Below the pieces are notes generated by a model. The model was given only the letters and a program-made list of their open reading frames with translations, made no database searches and was not told the DNA's origin. A stretch of DNA of 7,961 bases from Alphaproteobacteria bacterium (GTDB lineage: Bacteria; Pseudomonadota; Alphaproteobacteria; Sphingomonadales; Rhodothalassiaceae): the NCBI GenBank assembly GCA_003695555.1, contig RFIU01000144.1, positions 1 to 7,961 of the forward strand. Reading direction: 5' to 3'. Position numbers and translations under genes: made by a program. Position 1 is the first letter of the stretch, and every line of letters starts with the position of its first letter. This document shows positions 1 to 5,307 of the stretch, one piece after another.

Positions 1-372
1 CCAGGCATTCGTGGAATCGGCCGGGCGGCTGAGGATCTCTAGCCGCGCTACCGCCCCGATCGAGGGCAGCGCCTCACCACGAAAACCGAGGGTCGCGACC
101 CGCTCCAGCTCTTCGGCGCTGACGATTTTCGAGGTGGCATGACGTTCGAGTGCCAGCGGCAGCTCCTCGGCGCTCATCCCGCAGCCGTCATCTTCGACCA
201 GAATGCGACGGCGGCCGCCATCCTCGATCGTTACCGCGATACGTCGGGCACCTGCGTCGATGGCGTTTTCGACCAGTTCCTTGACGACGCTTGCCGGTCG
301 CTCGACGACCTCGCCGGCGGCGATACGGTTGATGGTGGTTTCATCAAGGCGGCGAATGCGCGCGGCGGCCAT
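1..372 (-). CDS. mutL: DNA mismatch repair protein MutL, N-terminal part (3' end beyond window)
   Basis: MutL is the mismatch-repair mediator, a GHKL-fold ATPase that links MutS-bound mismatches to downstream nicking and excision. The 124 visible residues lie within the ATPase domain. Motif I (RIAAGEVVERPASVVKELVE) contains the probable catalytic Glu32, followed by Asn36. Motif II is DDGCGM at about 61-66, then RHATSKI at 78-83, and motif III is LGFRGEAL at about 95-102. These match E. coli MutL nearly residue for residue. The frame is open to the left edge, so the rest of the ATPase domain, the linker and the C-terminal dimerisation/endonuclease domain lie outside. The ATG at 370-372 gives the normal short N-terminus and has a GGAG-like ribosome site upstream. 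The stop of the upstream lipoprotein gene is 53 bp away on the same strand, so co-transcription is likely. Confidence 0.97.
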   Translation of the reverse strand, partial: MAAARIRRLDETTINRIAAGEVVERPASVVKELVENAIDAGARRIAVTIEDGGRRRILVEDDGCGMSAEELPLALERHATSKIVSAEELERVATLGFRGEALPSIGAVARLEILSRPADSTNAW

Positions 373-425
373 GTTGCGAGCTCTCCGGGTCCCGCTCGAC
401 CAGAAAGGGACACCTTGCGTGGGCT

Positions 426-914
426 TCAGCGCGGCGTCACCGGTTGGGACTTCACCCGTTCGATGGTCGAGCCATCGCTTTTCAAGGTGCGCGGCGAAAG
501 CGCGAGCAGTTCGCCGACCATCACGCCCTTGCGCACCACCCGGGTATCGTCATCGGCGGCAAGCGATCGGGAATCGGCGCGTACCGGTGCGGCGACGCTC
601 TCTTCCACCCGGTTCAGCAGGGCCTTCTCTCCGGGGGAAAGGCCGAGATCGGGGTTGCTGTTCGGGAACAGCGCCTTCAAGGCCTCACGCGTCGGGCGGA
701 TGTCCTGCGGGCTCGGCTTGCCGGGTTCGGGCGGGCGCAGGCGGAAATCGGGCGGGACGATGAGCGGGCGCTTCTCGACGACGACGAACTCGTCCGGCTT
801 GCCGGAGCCGCCGGAAAAGAGGCCGCAACCGGCCAGCGCCAGTGTCAGTGCGAAGAGCATGCCGGTGCGCAGGGCGGGGATCGCCAGGGCCCTTCGCGCA
901 TTCCTGTCGGTCAT
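426..914 (-). CDS. DUF3035-type lipoprotein, possible BamF-like outer-membrane assembly subunit
   Basis: This is a predicted lipoprotein of 162 residues. A positively charged N-terminus (RNARR) is followed by a hydrophobic stretch (about 17-29) and a lipobox LAGC with the lipidated Cys at 30. No Asp follows that Cys, so outer-membrane sorting is expected. The mature part has the DUF3035 pattern: KPDEFVVVEKRPLIVPPDF at 39-57, then LRPP and a hydrophilic tail. Proteins of this kind are essentially alphaproteobacterial, and some databases name them BamF, a beta-barrel assembly subunit; I infer that link from memory and did not test it. The gene lies between lspA, whose product would cleave this signal peptide, and mutL. 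Two starts are plausible. The ATG at 914 has AAGGA 5 nt upstream, and an in-frame TTG at 935 has AGGAG 8 nt upstream, adding seven residues. I prefer the ATG. Confidence 0.85.
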   Translation of the reverse strand: MTDRNARRALAIPALRTGMLFALTLALAGCGLFSGGSGKPDEFVVVEKRPLIVPPDFRLRPPEPGKPSPQDIRPTREALKALFPNSNPDLGLSPGEKALLNRVEESVAAPVRADSRSLAADDDTRVVRKGVMVGELLALSPRTLKSDGSTIERVKSQPVTPR

Positions 915-1040
915 CGGATTCCTTTCGTTCGGCAAGCTCTGTTCTCCTCACCCGATTGTACGATGCCCGCCGACCAAGGGCCGTCAGGCACCTTCACTCT
1001 CATGCTTCTGTTAGGCGATTCGAGGGCAGGGGGCAAGCTG

Positions 1041-1064
1041 CGGGATGCTGGTCATCTCATCCCG
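1041..1064 (-). repeat. Hairpin spanning the lspA stop codon
   Basis: A perfect 7-bp inverted repeat (CGGGATG / CATCCCG) encloses a 10-nt loop, and the lspA stop codon (1057-1059) lies inside it. No T-run follows on the minus strand, so it is not a classical intrinsic terminator. It may protect the end of the lspA message, or may have no function. The 142 bp from here to the lipoprotein start contain no other gene I can support. Confidence 0.35.
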
Positions 1065-1617
1065 GCTGTTGCCTGCCGGCGCGCCGCATCTGGCGGAGCG
1101 ATAGAAGGATCATAGCCCCGGCACCTACGCTGAGCGCCGCATCGGCAAGGTTGAAGACATAAAAGGACCAGTCACCGACATGGAAATGAACGAAATCGAC
1201 CACCGCGCCATAATGCAACCGGTCCCATAGATTGCCGAGCGCACCGCCGAGAACGAGGCCCAGCGCCAGCGCCTCGCCGCGATCGCGCACCCGCCACAAC
1301 CATACCGCCACCGCCGCCGTGATCAGGGCGGTAACGACGGTAATGGCCGTGCCGCCGTCCTGCAGCAGGCCGAGGCTGATACCCGGATTCCAGACCAGCC
1401 GGAAGTCGAGCACGGGGGCGAGCGTCAGCACTCCCGCGTCGCGCCAGTGCGCCAGAAACCACAGCTTCGATACCCGATCCGCGATCAGAATGACCAAGGC
1501 GAGCAGCAGGCCCGCCAGGCGAGAGAAGCTTGGCCGCCGCCCCTCTTCGGTGGTCGGCGGGCAAGTGCTCGCGATCGTCTCGCCATGGCAGTCCGTCTGC
1601 GGGGTGGGGTCGGCCAT
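1057..1617 (-). CDS. lspA: Lipoprotein signal peptidase (signal peptidase II)
   Basis: LspA is the inner-membrane aspartyl protease that removes signal peptides from prolipoproteins after diacylglyceryl transfer. The 186-residue product has four predicted membrane segments (about 32-47, 65-85, 91-109 and 115-131, with the last helix near 155-175; exact limits uncertain). The family motifs are present: ADRVSK with Asp47, VWNPG with Asn77, GNLWDR with catalytic Asp132, and FNLADAA with catalytic Asp159. The stretch VVDFVHFHVGDWSFYVFN aligns closely with E. coli LspA. Oddities are a hydrophilic N-terminal extension of about 30 residues with Cys10 and Cys19, and Leu where Phe is usual in NxGxSF (here NPGISLG). 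The chosen start is the ATG at 1617, with GAGGA 12 nt upstream; an in-frame TTG at 1629 is possible. It lies 50 bp after the response regulator stop on the same strand. Confidence 0.95.
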   Translation of the reverse strand: MADPTPQTDCHGETIASTCPPTTEEGRRPSFSRLAGLLLALVILIADRVSKLWFLAHWRDAGVLTLAPVLDFRLVWNPGISLGLLQDGGTAITVVTALITAAVAVWLWRVRDRGEALALGLVLGGALGNLWDRLHYGAVVDFVHFHVGDWSFYVFNLADAALSVGAGAMILLSLRQMRRAGRQQPG

Positions 1618-1667
1618 GATGCGCCGCAATCCTCGTCGTCTGATCCAGCGTAAAAGGGGAGCGCAGG

Positions 1668-2363
1668 CTATTCTTCGTGGGTAAACAGACGATAGCCGCC
1701 CGGTTCGGTGATCAGTACCCGCGCTTCACCGGGATCATCCTCAAGCTTCTGGCGCAGCCGGTAGATGTGGGTTTCCAGCGTGTGGGTCGTGACCGACGTG
1801 TTGAAGCCCCAGACCTCGTTGAGCAGTTCCTGCCGGCTGACTGCCCGGCCGCCCGCACGATAGAGGTGCTTGAGAATAGAATTTTCCTTTTCGGTCAGAT
1901 GGATGCGTTTCCCGGTCTGCGGGTTTACCAGCATCTTGGTGGCCGGTCGGTACTGGAAGCTGCCGACTTGGAAGAGGGCATCCTCGCTGTGCTGGTGCTG
2001 GCGCAGATGGGCACGCATGCGGGCGAGCAGGACACCGAAGCGAAACGGCTTGGTCACATAGTCGTTCGCCCCCGATTCCAGCCCGAGAATGGTATCCGCA
2101 TCGGTATCGGCGCCGGTCAGCATGATGATCGGAACCCGAATGCCGGCCTTGCGCAGCATTCGGCAGGCTTCGCGGCCGTCGATGTCGGGAAGCCCGACAT
2201 CGAGCAGGATCATGTCGATATTGCCCTGGCGCGCGGCCTCGATCCCGCGGGCAGCGCTTGAAGCCTCCAGCGGCTCAAATTCCTCATGCAGCGCCAATTG
2301 CTCGGCCAGCGCCCGACGCAACTGATCGTCATCGTCGATCAAGAGGATGCGTTTGATACCCAT
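1668..2363 (-). CDS. OmpR/PhoB-family response regulator transcription factor
   Basis: This is a 231-residue two-domain regulator. The receiver domain (about 4-120) has the acidic cluster LLIDDDD (7-13), the phospho-acceptor Asp55 in LLDVGLPD, Thr83 in MLTG and Lys105 in TKPF, so all residues needed for phosphorylation are present. The winged-helix DNA-binding domain (about 132-228) includes LTEKENSILKHL, the recognition-helix region TTHTLETHIYRLRQKLED, and the terminal hairpin GGYRLF. It should bind DNA as a phosphorylated dimer. No histidine kinase is in the window, so its partner and signal are unknown. The ATG at 2363 puts the first beta-strand (KRILLID) at the normal place; upstream codons in this frame are antisense to ribA and not protein-like. 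It faces ribA across a 130-bp divergent region and heads the lspA-lipoprotein-mutL run. The subfamily is not one I can name. Confidence 0.95.
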   Translation of the reverse strand: MGIKRILLIDDDDQLRRALAEQLALHEEFEPLEASSAARGIEAARQGNIDMILLDVGLPDIDGREACRMLRKAGIRVPIIMLTGADTDADTILGLESGANDYVTKPFRFGVLLARMRAHLRQHQHSEDALFQVGSFQYRPATKMLVNPQTGKRIHLTEKENSILKHLYRAGGRAVSRQELLNEVWGFNTSVTTHTLETHIYRLRQKLEDDPGEARVLITEPGGYRLFTHEE

Positions 2364-2429
2364 TCCACGTCTTGTCCCGTCTGCCTCGCCAATCTGCCGG
2401 GGACGTCTTCCCGCTCGCTTTTCTTGCTC

Positions 2430-2466
2430 TTGCCTCCTATCTAAGGTCAAAGAGTGGAAGAGGCAA
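2430..2466. promoter_or_regulatory. Inverted repeat in the divergent regulator/ribA region
   Basis: Perfect 7-bp arms TTGCCTC (2430-2436) and GAGGCAA (2460-2466) are separated by 23 bp, with arm centres 30 bp apart, close to three helical turns. That spacing would place both arms on the same DNA face, as for a dimeric or looping regulator. It could be an operator for the adjacent response regulator, but OmpR-type proteins often prefer direct repeats, so this is only a candidate. Confidence 0.3.
2438..2466 (-). promoter_or_regulatory. Candidate promoter for the response regulator gene
   Basis: On the minus strand TTGCCT (2461-2466) is followed by exactly 17 bp and TAGATA (2438-2443), a sigma-70-like arrangement with a weak -10 match. 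It ends 75 bp before the regulator start. The -35 box coincides with one arm of the 7-bp inverted repeat and the -10 box lies just inside the other, so a protein on the repeat would compete with polymerase. No equally good promoter was found for ribA on the plus strand. Confidence 0.3.
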
Positions 2467-2493
2467 ATCCTTGTACTTGGAGATGGCGCCCGG

Positions 2494-3645
2494 ATGAGCG
2501 AGCGTGAGCGCAGCGAAGAGCAGGCATGGAAGGCGAATCTGCGGATACGTCGTGCCGTTTCGGATCTGCGTTTCGGTGCGCCGGTGCGGATTTCGGCGCC
2601 GACCTTCCCACGCGCCGGTCTGCTCGTCGCACCGGCGGACGCGCTGGCCGGCCGGGGAGATCTCGCCCAACGGATCGCGGCGCGTTTTCTGTCGGCCGAT
2701 GCGGTGAAGGAATCCCGCCTGTGGCTCACGCCCGAGCGGGCGTCTAGTCTGCACCTGCCGGTCAAGGGGCGTGGCGTGGTCGCGATTGCCTGCGAGCAAG
2801 GAATGTCGGCTGCGACGATTGCCGGCCTTGCCGACCCGACCCGCGATCTGGAACAGCCTTTGCGGGGGCCGTTCCGCCGCTGTGATGACGAAATCGGTGA
2901 CGAGGTCGAGCAGGCGGCCGTTGCCCTTTTTGCGCTGCTCAAGGCGGCCGGGCGATTGCCCGCGGCGCTTGTCGCCCCGGCATGCGAAGCCGATCGGCGC
3001 AATGACTGGACTTCGCTCGATCCTGGAGAGGTCGCCCGGTTTCTGGCCCGTCCACCCAGTGTTGAGGAAACGGTTCGCGCGCAGCTTCCGCTGGCCGCGG
3101 TTCGCAGGTCGCGGATCGTCGCCTTTCGCGCCGATGACGGGGCAAGCGAGCATTTCGCGATCCTGATCGGCGATCCGACTCCGCACGAGCCGGTACTGGT
3201 ACGGCTGCATTCGGAATGCTTTACCGGCGATCATCTGGGATCGCTCAAATGCGATTGTGGCGATCAGTTGCAGGGTGCGCTCGAGCGTCTCGCGGGCGAG
3301 CCGGGCGGCGGCGTGCTGCTCTATCTGGCCCAGGAAGGCCGCGGCATCGGCCTCGTCGCCAAGCTCAAGGCCTATGCGCTTCAGGATCAGGGCTTCGATA
3401 CGGTGGACGCCAATCTGAAGCTCGGCTTTGCGGTGGACGAGCGCGCCTATGGTGTCGCGGCGGCGATGCTGAAGCATCTGCGATTCACCCGCATCCGCCT
3501 GCTGACCAACAATCCCGACAAGGTCCGTCAGCTCGCCGATCATGGCATCGAGGTGGTCGAGCGTGTCGCCCACCGCTTTCCGGCACGGCCCGAAAACGAG
3601 GAGTATCTTGCCGCCAAGCGCGACCGAACCGGCCATTTCCTCTAG
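2494..3645 (+). CDS. ribA: GTP cyclohydrolase II with degenerate RibB-like N-terminal domain
   Basis: This enzyme opens the imidazole ring of GTP to give the diaminopyrimidine precursor of riboflavin, releasing formate and pyrophosphate. Of 383 residues, about 190-383 form the GCHII domain. Zinc ligands are Cys242, Cys253 and Cys255 (SECFTGDHLGSLKCDCGDQL), the GTP-binding stretch is LAQEGRGIGL (278-287), Tyr294 is in KAYALQDQG, and Arg317 in DERAY corresponds to the catalytic Arg. The terminal TNNPDKV and TGHFL are also typical. Residues about 12-165 align in layout with DHBP synthase (AVSDLRFGAPV, LTPERASSLHLP, SAATIAGLADP, ALLKAAGRLPAALVAP) but lack its acidic DDEDRENEGD active-site loop, so only GCHII activity is expected. 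The ATG at 2494 has GGAGA 10 nt upstream; the frame is open further upstream, but that part reads as non-coding. The gene diverges from the response regulator and converges on the ALDH. Confidence 0.95.
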   Translation: MSERERSEEQAWKANLRIRRAVSDLRFGAPVRISAPTFPRAGLLVAPADALAGRGDLAQRIAARFLSADAVKESRLWLTPERASSLHLPVKGRGVVAIACEQGMSAATIAGLADPTRDLEQPLRGPFRRCDDEIGDEVEQAAVALFALLKAAGRLPAALVAPACEADRRNDWTSLDPGEVARFLARPPSVEETVRAQLPLAAVRRSRIVAFRADDGASEHFAILIGDPTPHEPVLVRLHSECFTGDHLGSLKCDCGDQLQGALERLAGEPGGGVLLYLAQEGRGIGLVAKLKAYALQDQGFDTVDANLKLGFAVDERAYGVAAAMLKHLRFTRIRLLTNNPDKVRQLADHGIEVVERVAHRFPARPENEEYLAAKRDRTGHFL

Positions 3646-3676
3646 GCGGCAGGACGTGATCGCGTCCGCGGCCGCC
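3645..3676 (+). terminator. Hairpin directly after ribA, candidate terminator
   Basis: An outer stem GGCGGC (3645-3650) pairs with GCCGCC (3671-3676), and an inner stem GGACG (3652-3656) pairs with CGTCC (3663-3667) around a 6-nt loop, with a small A/GCG internal loop. It begins on the last base of the ribA stop codon. The following CTTCTTGTG is only moderately T-rich, so intrinsic termination is likely but not certain. Confidence 0.5.
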
Positions 3677-3730
3677 GGGCTTCTTGTGCGTTCGCGCCGG
3701 GGTCGGGCTTAAGCTCAAGAGCAAGCATGG

Positions 3731-3758
3731 CGGGCCGCAAGCTGTCCGCTCGCGCCCG
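3731..3758 (-). terminator. Hairpin after the ALDH gene, candidate terminator
   Basis: On the minus strand CGGGC-GCGAGC, loop GGACA, then GCTTGC-G-GCCCG forms an 11-bp stem with one G-T wobble and a single bulged G. It lies 8 bp beyond the ALDH stop. No T-run follows on the minus strand, so it may stabilise the 3' end or assist factor-dependent termination. On the plus strand it is followed by GGATTTC and could back up termination of ribA. Confidence 0.4.
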
Positions 3759-3766
3759 GCCGGATT

Positions 3767-5263
3767 TCAGATTTCGAAACGGATACCTTGTGCGAGCGGC
3801 AGGTCGCGGCCGTAGTTCACGGTCGAGGTCTGTCGGCGCATATAGGCCTTCCAGGCGTCAGAGCCGGATTCGCGCCCGCCGCCGGTTTCCTTCTCGCCGC
3901 CGAAGGCGCCGCCGATCTCGGCCCCGGACGTGCCGATATTGACATTGGCGATGCCGCAGTCCGACCCCGTTGCCGAGACGAACAGCTCCGCCTCGCGCAC
4001 GTCATTGGTGAAGATTGCCGACGACAGACCCTGGGCGGCGGCATTCTGCAGGGCGATGGCATCGGCGAAATCACGGTATCGCACGACATAGAGGATCGGC
4101 GCGAAGGTCTCTTCCAGCATCACGCCCTTCTGTTCCGGCATCTCGACGATGGCGGGGCGCACATAATAGCCCTGCGGATATTCCTCGGCCAGCACCCGGC
4201 CGCCACCGAAGACGCTGCCGCCTTCCGCGCGCGCGGCTTCCAGCGCCCGTTCCATCGCCTCGAAGGCTGCGCCGTCGATCAGCGGGCCGACGAGATTTCC
4301 GTCCAGCGGATTGCCGATGGTGATGCTCTCATAGGCCTTCTTGAGGCGGTTGATGAGGGTTTCGTACACGTCCTCGTGAAGGATCAGTCGCCGGGTCGTG
4401 GTGCAGCGCTGACCGGCGGTGCCGACCGCACCGAAGGTGATGGCGCGCACCGCAAGCTCGAGATCGGCAGACGGTGCGACGATGATCGCGTTGTTACCGC
4501 CGAGCTCGAGCAGCACGCGGCCGAAGCGTGCCGCCACCCGCGGGCCGACGGCGCGCCCCATGCGGCACGAACCGGTTGCGGAAATCAGCGGCAGGCGCGG
4601 GTCATCGACGAAGCGTTCGCCGATCTCACGATCGCCGATCACGACCTCCATCAGACCTGCCGGCGTATCGCCGTATTCGGCGACCGCCTTCTCAAACAGC
4701 GTCCGGCAGGCGAGTGCGGTGACTGGCGTCTTCTCCGACGGCTTCCAGACGACGGGATCCCCGCAGACGATGGCCAGCGCGAAGTTCCAGGCCCACACGG
4801 CGACCGGGAAATTGAATGCCGAAACGACGCCGACGGGCCCCAGCGGATGCCAGGTCTCGCGCATCGCATGAAAGGGCCGCTCGGAAGCGATGGTCAAGCC
4901 ATAGAGCTGACGCGACAGGCCGACGGCGAAGTCGCAGATGTCGATCATCTCCTGCACTTCGCCGCGGCCTTCTTCGAGGATCTTGCCGCACTCGATGGTC
5001 ACCAGCCGGCCGAGCGCTTCCTTGTGTTCGCGCAGGACATTGCCAAAGATCCGGATCAGTTCGCCGCGCCGCGGGGCGGGAACCGTCCGCCATGTCTCGA
5101 AGGCCTGCGCCGCCGTTGCGATCTTGCCGTCCAGGCTTTCGGGCGTATCGTCCGCGACATGCGCGATGACTGCGCCGTCGATCGGCGAGCGAACCGCGCG
5201 CTCTCCCGTATCAAGCCCTTTCGGGTCGAGCCCCAGCTCCCGGCAGATATCGTCGATCTTCAT
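3767..5263 (-). CDS. amaB: Alpha-aminoadipic semialdehyde / L-piperidine-6-carboxylate dehydrogenase (ALDH7, antiquitin type)
   Basis: This NAD(P)-dependent dehydrogenase oxidises 2-aminoadipate 6-semialdehyde (in equilibrium with piperidine-6-carboxylate) to 2-aminoadipate, a step of lysine degradation. The 498-residue length is normal for the family. Catalytic residues are present: Asn151 (SAFNFPV), Lys174 (WKPSEK), Glu253 (LLELGG), nucleophile Cys287 (GQRCTTTRR) and Glu385 (EETFAP). The ALDH7 signature is clear: SDCGIANVNIGTSGAEIGG, then GGEKETGGGRESGSDAWK and the end DLPLAQGIRFEI, which closely match human antiquitin and set it apart from other ALDHs. The ATG at 5263 has GAGG 4 nt upstream. 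It lies 44 bp after the thiamine-diphosphate enzyme and is the last gene of the operon. The saccharopine dehydrogenase gene two positions upstream supports the assignment. The amaB symbol is given by family analogy with Pseudomonas. Confidence 0.93.
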   Translation of the reverse strand: MKIDDICRELGLDPKGLDTGERAVRSPIDGAVIAHVADDTPESLDGKIATAAQAFETWRTVPAPRRGELIRIFGNVLREHKEALGRLVTIECGKILEEGRGEVQEMIDICDFAVGLSRQLYGLTIASERPFHAMRETWHPLGPVGVVSAFNFPVAVWAWNFALAIVCGDPVVWKPSEKTPVTALACRTLFEKAVAEYGDTPAGLMEVVIGDREIGERFVDDPRLPLISATGSCRMGRAVGPRVAARFGRVLLELGGNNAIIVAPSADLELAVRAITFGAVGTAGQRCTTTRRLILHEDVYETLINRLKKAYESITIGNPLDGNLVGPLIDGAAFEAMERALEAARAEGGSVFGGGRVLAEEYPQGYYVRPAIVEMPEQKGVMLEETFAPILYVVRYRDFADAIALQNAAAQGLSSAIFTNDVREAELFVSATGSDCGIANVNIGTSGAEIGGAFGGEKETGGGRESGSDAWKAYMRRQTSTVNYGRDLPLAQGIRFEI

Positions 5264-5307
5264 TTGTCCTCTCCCGTCCCTTGATGGGTGTGATGTTCCG
5301 TTCGTGA

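Noticed and set aside
955..960. Minus-strand TACAAT, a 5-of-6 match to a -10 box before the lipoprotein gene
   Set aside because: No credible -35 box lies 16-18 bp upstream, so it is not reported as a promoter.
139..1115. Several plus-strand open frames across mutL and the lipoprotein gene
   Set aside because: They are antisense to genes with clear motifs and their products are compositionally biased with no recognisable domain.
2364..2493. Possible FMN riboswitch ahead of ribA
   Set aside because: The intergenic region is short and I see none of the conserved RFN-element stems; only the short inverted repeat stands out.
2364..3002. Upstream in-frame extension of the response regulator to 444 codons
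   Set aside because: The extension runs antisense through ribA, is low-complexity Arg/Ser/Ala-rich, and the receiver domain starts normally at 2363.
2437..3636. 399-codon open frame on the minus strand opposite ribA
   Set aside because: ribA has clear catalytic motifs throughout; the antisense translation has no family resemblance.
3788..5284. 498-codon open frame on the plus strand opposite the ALDH gene
   Set aside because: It mirrors the ALDH almost exactly, its translation has no recognisable motif, and it is a side effect of high-GC codon use on the opposite strand.
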